Made by a program: the position numbers and the translations under genes. DNA of 64,000 nt, from assembly GCA_026120185.1 (NCBI GenBank), contig JANUWF010001481.1, forward strand, positions 310,001-374,000. The letters are read 5' to 3'. This document shows positions 21,622 through 33,800 of this stretch, piece by piece (position 1 is the first letter of the stretch; each line of letters opens with the position of its first letter). The notes beneath the pieces were generated by a model, which saw nothing but the letters and a program-made list of their open reading frames with translations, ran no database searches and had not been told where the DNA came from. Source of the stretch: Voacanga thouarsii (Eukaryota > Streptophyta > Magnoliopsida > Gentianales > Apocynaceae).

Positions 21622-23007
21622 ATGGCTTTAAAACACATTGCCACCAAACTTCCTACCAAGAGATAGAGAGGTGAGACCTCTACATCAGCTCACCAACATT
21701 CTTCTACCTCATTTGATAGATTTGTCAGTAATGAGAACAAGGAATGGTTTGCGAAGAGGGATGGGAGAAAGATTATTGTTCAAAAGACAATTGACCCAGT
21801 CTTAGATAATGAGTTGAAGGTGTCTTACTTGTTCAAAAAGATTGTCGGGGACCTATTCTTGGGACAAATGGTACATACTACCCTAATTTAGTGAAAAAGT
21901 TCTATGCTAATGTGGAGACAAAAAGCATACCTTAAGGAACATTGATACTACCGTGAAGGGTATTCGTATTAGCATTAATAGAAAGCTTTTGACTACCATT
22001 CTGGGATTGAGAGATGAGGGAGAATGGGTAGATATAGACACCTATAACAAGAAGGTGGTGTCAGATCTGGAATGGAAATTTGCGACAGCTAGGACTAAGC
22101 TGCATTTGGTATTCTAATTGGCTGGGTAGGCAGAGGTTCCACACACTGCTGATCCATCCCCACAGTACAGACTTATGGTGTATTTGTTAGCTTTGAATGT
22201 TGCCCGTAAGGCTAGTGGTTTTAATGAGGGTAGGCTAGTGGACATTTATGTACTCCATAAGCTCATTCATTCACAGCCTATTTCCCTAGCTTCCCTTATC
22301 ATCTCTTCAATGTGTGATGTAGTTTTCTCCATCTACCCCTTTAAGGCATTTGCCTTCCTACTGGTAATCACCAAGATTCTTCAGTACTTCAGAGTGCCAG
22401 TGGAGAGTGAGGTTACTTCTACTACTACTGCTTTTGAGATCATTTCGTCTCAGACATTAGTCAGCTATGGCTACGACTTTGATGAGGAAGCCCAGAGATG
22501 CCTACTCTGAGTGAGTTTAGAGAGAGAGTTAGGTTGAGACGACACCCTCCTCCACCATAGTCACAGCCCCCATCTACCGAGATTGATAAAGTTGAGTCCT
22601 CCAAGGCCCCTAGGCCTAACATTAGACATCCTTCAACTACTATTGAATTTCAGGCCAAGATTCGTACTCATTTTGCCATGTTGACCAACAATGTACCCTC
22701 TCTTCAGACTACATTTACAGAGCAGGGGCAGATGATAGCTCAGCAGAAGCAGCTAATAGGTCAGATAATGGGACTTCTAAAGTAGTAGGTGCAGCTTAAG
22801 ATGATTTAGATTGAGGTCCAAAATGTGATTTCTGAGTTTGACTGTCTTCCTGCTCAGCATTCTACTACAAATAGATTCCTTCGTACTATGTGGGATAGAC
22901 TAAAGAGCTACGGTCGTCTGGGATCTAATGAGCTAGAACACCCTCCGCACGATCCTCAAAGTAGCAAAGGTGGTAACGGTAGTAGAGGCAGCTATAGATA
23001 CTTATGA
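21622..23007 (+). pseudogene. Athila-associated ORF resembling Pfam 'putative plant transposon protein' (Transposase_32)
   Basis: From ATG at 21622 the plus strand reads, across several frames, a Ser/Thr-rich start (RGETSTSAHQHSSTSFDRF), WFAKRDGRKIIVQKTID, and IRISINRKLLTTILGLRDEGEW (about 21965-22025). An open frame at 22175-22510 contains LALNVARKASGFNEGRLVDIYVLHKL and SLASLIISSMCD. A Gln-rich C-terminal part follows (22690-23007). The layout (IN...ILGL followed by L-x-x-N-x-x-x-x-G...D-x-x-x-L-x-x-L) matches my recollection of Pfam PF20167, which despite its name has no proven transposase activity. Position between Athila gag and the polypurine tract suggests an element-encoded second ORF. 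Many stops and at least two frameshifts are present. The family assignment needs a profile search. Confidence 0.55.
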
Positions 23008-24260
23008 TGTTTCTTTTTAGCTTGAGGATAGAATAGGATCTTCATTTATTGCTTTCAGTAGTTTGTTCTATATTTCACTTTTCTTCACGTTACTTATTTT
23101 CTCTTTATTTTAGTACTTATTTAGTTTTAAAAATTGTAGACAACTCTATGATTTTTATGGATAAGCCTTTCATATCTTCTTGTTAAATTGTATTGAGCTT
23201 CACATCACATGGGAAGTACTTTTTTGTTCCTTTCCTCCCTATTATTTTCTTAAGTCCCATTGCATACTTTTATCTTTCATTTTTGTTGAACAATAAGGAC
23301 ATTGTGCTCGTTAAATGTTGGGGAGAGAGATTAGGGTATATTCCTTGCAAGATCATTTATAGATTATTATTTTTGGGATTGGATCTGGTTTGAAAATTGA
23401 TCTAAAACTTTTTTGATTTTTGGCTTATTTTGACTTGTTTAGAATTACTATTCTTTGTCTTTTGATATGAGAATTCAAATTAAGGTTATTTTGATGGGAT
23501 TTTCTTTGGTAAATGTGTATATTTGGTGTGATATATACCAAATCTTGAGAATTTGGCTTAATCTTGTCTATGCTTTAGTAAATTCTGTGACAATGAGTTT
23601 TTTGGGGATTGATGAGAAACTTGTGATGAACCATAAGTAAGGAACTTTGGCCTATTTATATTCTATGGTATTCTAGCTGGTCCTAATTCCAGGTTTAAGT
23701 AAATGTAGATTGGGATAAGAAAAAGAGTTGTTAGAATAAAGCAATGCAAATGTTGAAAAATCACTCATTACACCTTTACTAGGCATTTGCATTACTTTAT
23801 CCTAATGAGGGTAGTGTAAAAGCTGAAAGATTTTTATTCCATCTCTACTAGCCAATTACATTTACCCTACAAAAAACAAGTGTAGGGACCAATCTTCTAT
23901 TTACTACTCAGGTTGTAGTAGCTTTTGGAAGTCAGAGAATTTAAGTAGTCATTACTCCTAGCTTATACAAATAACTAGAGTCATATTCTCAAACCAAGAG
24001 ATAGGATGAGACTTAATTGAATTAATATAGACTTGTTTAATCTAACTTCGATGGCCTTGGTTTTATATATCTAAAAACACAGTTTTATGCGAGTTTAACC
24101 TAGTCAGATGAATTTGAATTGAATTTTCATCTCAAGAGAGTTTATATATATATATTTTTTCAAAACAGTCATTGTTGCAAAAGATCCATTCTTGACATAA
24201 ATGCTTTGTACCTAAAAGATTTTTATTGTAAGAATTTGCTTGAGGACAAGTAAAAGCTTA
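23008..24260 (+). other. 3' noncoding region of the Athila-like element
   Basis: No gene is visible. AAATGTTGGGGAGAGAG near 23314 is a purine-rich tract like the extra polypurine-type boxes of the other elements here. TTTACTACTCAGGTTGTAG near 23910 is shared in inverse with 740-765 of element P. CTTGAGGACAAGTAAAAGC at 24239-24257 precedes the polypurine tract, as in the other elements. Small hydrophobic frames (for example 23193-23393) have no recognisable content. Confidence 0.55.
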
Positions 24261-24368
24261 AGTGTGAGGGAGTGATATTTTGTAATTCTATATGTATTCT
24301 ACATAGCATTTGAGCTTAAATTCTTTAATTTTCATTGTAGATTGCTACTTATCTCTCCTATTTTCTCG
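24261..24368 (+). mobile_element. Polypurine tract and start of 3' LTR of the plus-strand Athila-like element
   Basis: AGTGTGAGGGAG at 24261-24272 is the polypurine tract, preceded by the conserved GAGGACAAG...AAAAGC block. The LTR starts TGATATTTTG at 24273, the same TGAT start as the minus-strand LTRs in this window. Only about 96 bp of LTR remain before sequence of repeat S1 begins at about 24369. Confidence 0.65.
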
Positions 24369-24811
24369 GTCCTTGAGTGCTTGAGGAGTCCTTCCTTGAT
24401 TGAAGTTTGTTCAAGAATAGCCACCAATGGTTTAGCCAAGAGAGAGAGAAAGAGAATACGATGATGACAAAATGGAGATGAAGAAGTGAAGAAGGATCAA
24501 GGTGGTTGAATTTACCTTCTTGATATTCTTCTTGTTCTTCGACAAAGAGAACGTTTGATCTGAAGTTGAGATCAACTTTGGTTGCTTTAGTGTTATGGAG
24601 TGTGCTATGGATGAGTATAGGTTGAACCTAGTTGATTTGAGAGTTTTTGTAGTGATTTAGGATGAATAGAGGTGATTGAAGGTTGAAGAAGCCTAGTGTG
24701 TGTTCTTGGTGTTCTTGAGAACGTAAGAGAAAATTGAGAGAAAATGATTTTATGTGTGCTTGGTGTGTGATGGCTAAATAGCTTAGCTAGGGAGGAGAAT
24801 TTCGGTTATCC

Positions 24812-24852
<41 letters not shown>

Positions 24853-26384
24853 GGCTAATTTGAATTTCAAAATGAGGAAAAAATGTAGGTGTTTGAGGTA
24901 GAAGTTTTGTTAATAGTGTTTTCTTCGTGAAGGTTCTTGTCCTTCAATGGTGGGTGGCTAGCCTAGCTATGTTTTGATTGTGAAAGGGATGAGTGTTTCA
25001 GCCTTATAGCTGGCCAAAAATACTTGTACAAGAGAGGAGAAAATTTTGGTTTATTCTTCAAGTTATGTGAGAGTTTAATAGAGGAAAAGCTGGAGTTTAA
25101 TTTTCAAGTTTGAAAAGTTTTGAATGGAGTAAAGTTAGGAGTAGTTTGAGGTGTGTTAATGGAGCTCTAATGGCCATGGTGGATGAAGAAGACAAGATGT
25201 TAAGTCCGTGGCTTCAAGGTGGCCGAAATTGTTGAAGATAATTGAGGAATAAATTATTTCTTGACTTTGCTATGCAAGCTAGAAAAATTCTGGTTTTAGC
25301 CACAACAATTCTTAGGATATGGAAGGATTTTTTAGCAGAATTTTTGAACCCTTTTGAAATGGATTTGCAGCAGAAACTAAAGAGTGTTTGAAAGTCCATT
25401 AATGGTGGTTTTCCAGCCATCATCTTGGAGAAGAAGGGGGAAAGTTTTAGTTGTTCTTTTGCATGAGTTGATGGCTCAACTTCTATGTTTAACTCTTGGT
25501 AGTTTGCTGGAAAATTTCTGGTTTGGTAAGGCTGTACAAGCTGCGAAATTCCAAGGCATTTTTAGCTTTCCTATTTAAACAAAATGGTTGGTTGCTAGCA
25601 ATAATTATATAGGCAAATGTTGCTGAAATTTTTGGAAATCAGCCAAGAAGGATTGCTGGAAAAATTTCCAAATTCGAACCAAAACAAGAACAAGAAGAAA
25701 ATGTATTTCTTAGAAGAAAAGCTACGGTGATTTAATTGAAAACCACCTTCCTATTTTCCTTCCTAAATTTTGGTCATTTTCCTATCCCGAAAGCTGCAAA
25801 TTTCAAAAATTCAAGCCAAGATTTATCCAAGACATTTTTTTTTATAGAAATTGAAAAGAATTAAAGAAATAGGATTGCTTTAAATTTAAATAGGTTAGGA
25901 CAAGGCTTGCTAAAATGATGGAGAACAAACCGCTTCTAGATTTTCTTTTAGGATAAGATCACATGGTTAGGACATTACCATTGTGTCTTCCCTAAGACAA
26001 CATTCCTAGCTTTAAGGAATGCAAGAAAAGAGAAATTCAAACATTGGTTAAGATAATTAAAAATAAATTTTACGTTTTGGGATTTGAACTCAAGATCTTA
26101 GAGATTAAATTACAAAACTCTAATCACTTAACCACGTTAAATCTTGTTCTTATTTTCCCAACTAAATTATCTTCGTTTTGAAGCCTTAAGCTTTTGTCCT
26201 ATTTCGTCCTCAAGTAAAATTCCCTTTTTACCCTTACTACTCAACTAGCATAATTAAACCATATAACTCCTATATCACAATTGTAAGGCACATGAATTCA
26301 TCCAAGAAATAAATTTTTATACAATATGATATGATATGCACCCCATCCCTTTAACTCTAGGGCAGGTTTAGGTGGGGTTTTACA
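24369..26384 (-). mobile_element. Large noncoding LTR-like repeat S1 (truncated copy)
   Basis: The minus strand begins TGTAAAACCCC at 26384 and then GGGGTGCATATCAT, the same as S2 at 35487. Similarity to 33530-35487 covers the whole length, for example GTCCTTGAGTGCTT at 24369 and about 33529. S1 lacks the remaining 2.7 kb that S2 has. No coding content is seen. Its right end abuts a LINE relic and its left end abuts the Athila LTR remnant. Confidence 0.6.
24816..24850. repeat. (GA)n microsatellite within S1
   Basis: A pure AG run of 35 bp; the matching place in S2 (about 33998-34010) has only a short AG run, so it expanded in S1 or contracted in S2. Confidence 0.9.
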
Positions 26385-26979
26385 CTTATGAGTTTAATTC
26401 CACGGTCAGTGGCATGATCTTGAACATCTCCTTTATTCTTGTACAGATGAATCAGAGTACTCTTCCTCTACTCTATAGGCATCTTATTAACTCTATATAT
26501 TTTATTGAACAGACCTGTCAATCACGTAATACCTATCTCTTCTAAACACTTTCAAACCTCGATTGGTATACCATTCGATCCTGCTGCTTTTTTTTGGTCT
26601 CATAATTTTGAGGGAATCTCGGTTTCATGCTTCTAGATACGAGGAATACATGCACATTTAACCTTTTCGTTTGCAATTGCAAGGCTACCCACACTCGGAA
26701 CTTGGATTTGACTCTTGTTAAATAACTTATCAAAATAGGACCTCCATCTCTCTTTTATTTCTTCGTCTTTAACCAAAACTCTGCAGTTGTCGTCCTTTGC
26801 ACATTTCACCACACTGATATATCTCTCGTCTTCTTCTCCATAAAATGAGACAGTCTATATATTTTCTTTTCCCCATCTTTAGTATCAAACTTTTCATATA
26901 AATCTTTGTAAACTATAGATCTTGCTTTTCTAATAGCTTCTTTAGCTTTTCTTTGCATGACCTTGTATTTCTCGAAATT
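26385..26979 (-). pseudogene. L1-type LINE reverse transcriptase ORF fragment
   Basis: Minus-strand reading from 26979, with frame changes, gives the stretch that precedes and begins plant LINE reverse transcriptase. It contains ARSIVYKDLYEKFDTKDGEK, a KERWRSYFDKLFN-type segment near 26740, SLAIANEKVNV near 26690, then KAAGSDG-like and a LF-x-K-I-Y stretch, and finally an IHLYKNKGD segment near 26440 typical of the LINE pre-palm region. It is truncated on both sides: by S1 at 26384 and by LTR L1 at about 26980. No endonuclease domain or poly(A) tail is present. Confidence 0.7.
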
Positions 26980-28350
26980 CTCATCAAATTTAAATCCATC
27001 CTTTGGTCAAATTTTAATTAAAATATTAATCCCAAAATAAACATACAAGAAACTATACTCATCACAAGCATAGCATAAGCAATTAACGAGTATCAATCCC
27101 CAAAGGAACAAGTACACACTAATCACTTTTCATTCATTATTTAACTGACCCAAATAAAGTGATAAAATAATAAAAAAAATACAAAAATATGTACAACTCA
27201 AGGATGTAAAAACATGCAATTTAGACAAAGGCTTTTGAAAACATGATAATGAATCACTTAGCACATATCACAATCAATTATTATCTTGATCTCATAAAGG
27301 ATTTAAAATAGATCCACTTCAGTTGCAATCTATGGAATCACTATACTCTAGTTAAATTTTTGTATATATTCTATCTCAATAAATTTATCCAAAAGATGCA
27401 TTAAAATCAACCCTCATATAAATTCCTATATTCTAGGTGATTTAAAAAATGAAATTAGTCAGTGACTAGTAATCGTCAGCCAACCTTTAATTACCTAAGT
27501 GCTTAACAATTAACTCCCTTTTCAAGTAAGTTAAGAGATAACAAATATAAAATTAATTAATTGAAGCCATTACTAACCCCTTTTTCAGCAAGTTAATCAC
27601 AAAAATCAATCCACTAACTCTGTAAGACAAACAAGTAATCAAATCCCAAGATAAATAATTAATTGATCAAAAAACTAAATTAACTCAATAAATCATGAAT
27701 CCAAAAAATAATGTCAAATTACAACGAAAATATTAAATACATAATTTTTTAAGAAAAAGAAAACAAAGATAAAAGAAGGCCCTCATACATAAGCCTCCTT
27801 CTTTCCTTTGAAAACTCTCTTGAACAATCCTACTTGATTTAATGAATTCCTCCTTCAATAAGTGATTTATTGATTTAATCCTTGGATTCCCCCCGTTTGT
27901 CTTGTGTTTTTTTTTTTTTGTTTAAATAGGCTTTTAAGATGGTAAAATTCATCCCCTAAGAGTTCTAGGCTGAGTAGAGATTAGAAAATACCAAAACTCC
28001 TGGAAATTACCAAATCCGTGCAAAAATTGGAAAACTCGCCGACATGAAACAGAGTGGAGTCAACGTCAGCCATGCTCTGTCGGCCTAGTCGTGCTCTGCT
28101 TTTCACGCAAAAATTCCCCTGTTTCTCTAGAACGATACCAGTGCTATTCCATGGGTTAAGGCCGACGCCGACCGTGCTCTAACGGCGACATTTTTTTTAT
28201 TTTTTTTGTCGTTTTCTGCAATAAAATTTCAAAACATCTTTCCAAGGGTAAAATATCAAATACGAAGGAATATGCCTAATTATTACAACAAATGTATCAC
28301 AAAACACCCTCAAATACCTAGAAAAATAGTGATAATTTTAACCCCTTTCA
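26980..28350 (-). mobile_element. Solo LTR L1, Athila-like non-autonomous family
   Basis: The segment CATCAAATTTAAATC at 26981 to ACCCCTTTCA at 28350 aligns along its length with the LTRs at 39413, 43561 and 49441, including AAGTTAATCAC-type blocks and a TTTAAATAGG box near 27923. GC-rich modules occur at 28035-28190 (CGCCGACATG, GCCGACGCCGACCG). On the minus strand it starts TGAAAGGGG. The first 25 bp or so of the plus-strand end are missing, where it meets the LINE relic. The right flank is a copia gag relic, so the two flanks belong to different elements. Confidence 0.65.
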
Positions 28351-28543
28351 CTTTCTCAGCGTCACTCTCCTTCTCGGTGGAATCCTCCTCGATAACATGG
28401 CAGGTTACATATATGACATACTTATACTCCTCAGCAGTGAGTATTATGTCCAAGTTCCTTTTCCGATCTTCATAATTTAGACCCATTAGCTTATTCTCTT
28501 GAAAAATAATGGCCAAAGGATTGAACGAACCTCCACCCACCAT
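28351..28543 (-). pseudogene. Ty1/copia gag N-terminus, truncated
   Basis: A minus-strand ATG at 28543 opens with FNPLAIIFQENKLMGLNYED, then RKRNLDIILTAEEYKYVIY. This is the classic start of plant copia gag (NPL...ENKL-x-G-x-NY...W-x-R-x-LxxxL), with the usual Trp replaced by Arg. About 64 codons remain before LTR L1 cuts the gene at 28350. It lies in the same orientation as the copia primer site and LTR at 30340-36698 and is probably the same element. Confidence 0.75.
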
Positions 28544-30339
28544 TTCTGAAAATCAAAAATAAAAAAAAAATTCTCAATTTTTGAAAAACAAATAATTTGT
28601 GCACTTTATCATCATATTAAAACTAATAATAGCTAACCTTATTACTCTTATTTTTAATATGATCAGTTTGGCTCCTAGAAAAATTGGTATAGCTTCTTGG
28701 TAAGATTAATAGTTTCCTAAGCTAAGTGTGTTGACCACCATTAATCGATTATCCTTCTAGGTAATGGTCCAGAAGATAACTCCATTGAGGGGATGGTCGT
28801 TTCTTCTCATTTCCTATGGACAATCTTCACACATGACCTCCAATGTAGGTTGGTCGATCATAATACATGTCCTAAGTATCAATTATGTCCATCTATTAGA
28901 TCTAGATCCTTGTGGAATCTCCCTCCTATATGGGTTCACTCCTAGGGTAACATGAGGGAAACGACAATCTCTAAAGAGGACTATGATGGAAGCCGTAGGG
29001 TTGTTGGAATCCCTCTCTCATTTAGTCTTTTAAAATAAGGGTTTTCAAGAAAATATCCTTTTGAAAAATATCCCATTTAATATCCCTTAACTCCTGTAAA
29101 ATATTTTAAATATGTAAATATCTATGTCCAGGTAAATTCCTTTAAGAGATTTTCTATGGATTAATTTTATCTAGTTAAGAACTTAATGGTTTCAAAATTT
29201 TCCTTTTAAAACTTCTTAACAACTTTGGTCTCAAGTTTTATTTGACAAAATCAAATTTTCATGGAAAATAAATTAAAATGGTTGTATCTTTTAACTTATA
29301 GAAATATCTAAATCCAAAATATTCTCTATGCTAAGGTAAAATCCTTTAAGAGAATAACCAAGGATTAATTTTTTTTTTTAAAGCTAAAATAACCATTAAA
29401 TTAAAAAAAAAAAAACCCAAAGACTTTGCTCTTTGAGAAAACGTGCCCATAGGTTCACAAAAGAAAATAGTATGCCAGAAAACTATAAACATTTTCATGC
29501 TTTTCTATTCTTTTATCCTAGGTATCCAAATAATAGAATTAAATACATTAATTAATTAATGTTCTTGTTTAATCCTAAATCCCTTAATATTAATTTTCAT
29601 TCAAAATATTCCAAGAATATTAACTATGTAAAAATAGTAACGTTGCCTGGTATGGGATCTAAAGCAGAAAATAAAAACTACATAAAAATTACAAGAAAAA
29701 ATTAAGAATTCTTTCATGGACCTCATGCACTTGCCACACTGAATCACAACCACCAGAATCAGATGACCCGCACCCATCTGCCCGAACCGCAACCTGTGAA
29801 TTATGGCCCTCGACCCGATCATCAAGAATGAGCCGCAAGAGGCTACTTTGAGGCCACGGTCAAACGGGGAATTTTGTGCCTAGAGCTGTGCCTAGTTGGT
29901 GCCTAGCCAGCCACGGCTTGGGCACAAACTTATGCCTAAAGTCGTAGTTGGTTCACTTCTTGCCACGGTCGGTTTTTATGAATCCGACCCGATTTTCCCC
30001 CTAGAATTATGCACCTTCTCTGTTTTGCTTGCAATTTCTTCCAGTTCTCTTCTAGTTTCTCCGTCCAAACAACTTTACAGGCATGACACATTTACAGAAA
30101 AAAAGAGATCTCTCGATTACTTGCAGTAAAAATAACATCCGCCTATGCCTTTTCATTATAGGCTTACACGAGTTTTATGAAAACAATTGAATTTATAGAA
30201 TTCCTATGCTTCCACTCGCGAAGCTTACAATGCAGCTACTTATACCAAAAACACGAAGAATCTCAAACAAAACATCAAACAAAATTTGGCCCAGTTTTAT
30301 TTATCTAACATCCGTCATGCGTTTGCCATAAGACCAACT
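28544..30339 (-). other. Probable leader/internal sequence of the copia element
   Basis: No coding domain is recognised in about 1.8 kb. It lies between the copia gag start and the primer-binding site, which is long for a leader, so an insertion may be hidden here. A-rich runs occur at 29400-29415. A GC-richer stretch with repeated GCCTAG and CCACGG motifs lies at 29855-29970. Confidence 0.35.
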
Positions 30340-30352
30340 TGCTCTAATACTA
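30340..30352 (-). other. Decayed initiator-Met primer-binding site of the copia element
   Basis: The minus strand reads TAGTATTAGAGC against the usual TGGTATCAGAGC. The two differences are both transitions (G to A and C to T). It directly follows an LTR end (CCTACA) two bases away, the normal arrangement for a 5' LTR on the minus strand. Confidence 0.65.
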
Positions 30353-30856
30353 ATTGTAGGTTTCACATAGTAAATAGACACACAAAAACAGTGAAAATCA
30401 CACTAGCGGAAGAAAATTTCTACCTTTTATTTTGCCAAAAAATGATTGTTTTTGTTGTGTTAGATGAAACGATGATGAAGGCAGATCAACTACAGGAGTC
30501 TGTGTGGTAGTCCTCGGTGACAACCTCGCTAGTCTCTTGCTCCTTGTTAGCATGCATGCCAACTTTTAGCCATTCGAAACATACTTTTGTCGAACAAGCT
30601 GGTGAAAACTATTTAGACTAATATCGACCAACTACTACAGAGTAGTATCAAGAATAATTAGCTTTTTAACTTCTCTCTCAATGAAAACAAATACCAAAGT
30701 GAGGAAAAATTTCCTAACGCACTTCCCTACAAACTCTGAACAGCTTGGAAGACTAACTCAAACCACCACCAAGATAAGTGTGATAGGCTTATCTTTGGGG
30801 AGTAAATTCATTAGCTTCCATGTCCATTCAGCCCTAGTAAAATTGGGCTTGCATTT

Positions 30857-33800
30857 TGTAGCACCCCTCTACCTACGTACTCTAAAAGGGGCGGGGATAT
30901 CACCCTATCCTTAGAATAAGGGGTCTTTATAACTAGGTAATATAAAACATAGAAGGAAATAACTTAACAACAAACTTATTACAATCCCAAAACAATACTT
31001 ACAAGTCTTGGAACAAATAGAAGGTAAATAAAATCTCCAATGATATATACATCAAAATAAGTCTTCCAAGCTCATGGCAACATTAAGTAAATCAACCTTC
31101 AAAGCAAGATTAAACTGAAGACATGATAGAAAAAGGTGTGAGAAACATTTCTCAATAAGTCCTGTGTGTGCTCATGGTATTTCAGGGAAAAAGTTCATGT
31201 ATGCAAGTCTTGAACAAGTTATAATAAAAAGTCTGCAAGTCCAAAAATTTATCTTTGAACACTGAATGGTGTTTTATTAGCATTTGTAAAGTAAAAATGC
31301 CCAACTTGAAAAGAAATAACCACTCTAATAAAGTTAACTATGAAGTCATGCATCATGAGGATATGGCACCACACTTTGTGCACCATGTCAAGAGAATAGT
31401 CAACACACTTTGTGCATCATGACAAGAGAATGATCAGGATGCCACACTTTGTCATGCTGATACAAGGTAGGTTTACGGCCCATCGGGTGAGATACTCCTC
31501 CATCTCTATACCCAAACTAACCGATTGTCCACTGCAGAAATAAACAGTCCACCTGAACTGTGATTGCTAGCTCAGACCGCCCTGACCAACAAGGATTGTC
31601 GTTTTGTCTATGCAGGGTTCACCCCTCAGAGGTGGCCTCCTACTGAGAGACTTACCCAACCCTTCAAAGACTAGTCCTAGTAGTGTACCCTTATTAAGTA
31701 CTCAACGTTATGTTTATCCCACTTGGAAAATGTAAAATCAATGAAGAGCTTTTTTTGAAGTAGCGATTATGGTTTTAAAAAAACTTTAGGTAAATTTTTG
31801 TGTATGGAAAATTTATTGTTTTGCTTGGAAAATTGTTTGCTTGATTAAAATTATTTTATTTTAGCAGAAGGAATAAATTGTCCACAATTGCATCCCAAAG
31901 TACATCCTCCATGGCATTCCGTGCATTTGACTTGCAGAAGTGGTTTTGTATAAAAACGTCTTTATGCAAGGACTTACCTGATCTCTTACTTTTCCTTGAT
32001 ACAATAGCCTTCCAAGATAGTTTAAGGCAACCTAACCTCACCTGGGGTAAATATAGGGTATAAGTCCCAACATCCAAGCAATACTTGCTTTAAATAAATA
32101 ATTTCTAGCCTAACATGCTTAAGCTCAGCTGGATACGACAACATCTAGTTATGACAACAATGCCTTATGCGTTAACACTACTTGATAAGGTATTTTATAG
32201 AATAAGATTAATTTGATATGTTAAAATAAATAGGTGTTATAAATAATAAATTATGATATTAGCTATTTATTAACAAATAATAAATAAAGAGTAGTATTAA
32301 TAAATAAAAGTAGTAATAATGAGTACTATAATAAATCCTAAATAATATTGGTATTAAATAATAAATAATATTATTACAAATAATAAGTAATATTAATAAT
32401 AGATTATAAATAATTTTAATAATAAATAACAAATAAAATTAATAATAAATAAATTATTCTCCTATAAATAATATTTAAGAGTGTAAATAAAAGTTTTAGT
32501 CAGGCTAACTAATAATAATATGAATATAAAAGACATTTGATATTAATTAATTCTAATATATTATTATTTATATCTAATACTCCCTCTGTCCCATAATATA
32601 AGTCATTTGACTTAATTTCACACATATTAATATTCCTAAAAATAAGGTAACTTTATGTATTTTCTTCCTAAAACACCCCTATTTAAATGTCTTGAAAACA
32701 AGAGAATAGAGGAGAGAGAAAGAGAGGGAAAGAGAACAATAAATAAGTATAAAAATGTAAAAATAGCTTTAAAACCTTCTTAAAAAGTCCCAAACGACTT
32801 ATAATTTAGGACAACAAGAGTAATTCCTAACGACTTATATTATAGGACGGAGGGAGTAATGTTTAATAAAAATATTATATTTATTTATCTAATAAAATAC
32901 CAATATTTAAAATAATTATTAGTTTTGAAAATATTTGTGTTCACCAAAATTAGTCAATTATGTTTAAATAATAATATTAATTATATTAATAATAATAATG
33001 ATAGTAAGAATAATACTAAAAATAATAAAAATAGTTCTTACAATAATTTTTAATGACTATAGAGAAATGCTAGAGAAAATTTATATACATATTCATACAC
33101 ACATGGATCGAACATATAACATGTCGATTTATCCAAAAATAGGCTTGTATTAACATACATCACAACAAGGGTGATATTCTACTAGCCATAATATTATTTA
33201 TGGATTTATTGAAAAATAACATCATGAAGGCATAATCAATAATGGTGGTATAATGACTATCACACATCAAAGCATCCATAAAGCTCTTAATCATAATGAA
33301 CATATAATAATCCTAAAGCATGATCCATAAGTCACAACATTCATTCCAATTCTCATGTCTTAAATCCATTCCGTTCACCCACATACATATCCTCAACCCC
33401 CCACATTATTCGATCAACCTATCAAATCCATCATATAAGAGTCTTGAGTTTGAGAATTTAAAGAGAAGATCAAGAAATAAATACTTGATTTGATGAACGT
33501 TAGATGAAGATATCACCTTCCTTAATAGAAGTCCTTGAGTGCTTAAGAGTCCTTTCTTGGTTGAAGTTTGTCCAAGAATGGCCATCCAAGGTTCGGCCAT
33601 AAGAGAGAGAGAGAGAGAGAGAAAAAAAAAAAGAGAGAGAAAGAGATTAGGATGATGATGAGATGAAGAAAGTCAAAGCTGTTTAAAGTTACCTTCTTGA
33701 TGTTCTTCTTGTTCTTGACTGAAAAGGTGTGTTTGATCCGAATAAAAAATCAACTTTGGTGTTTTTGATGTTATAGAGTGGCCTATGAGGGAGTATGGAC

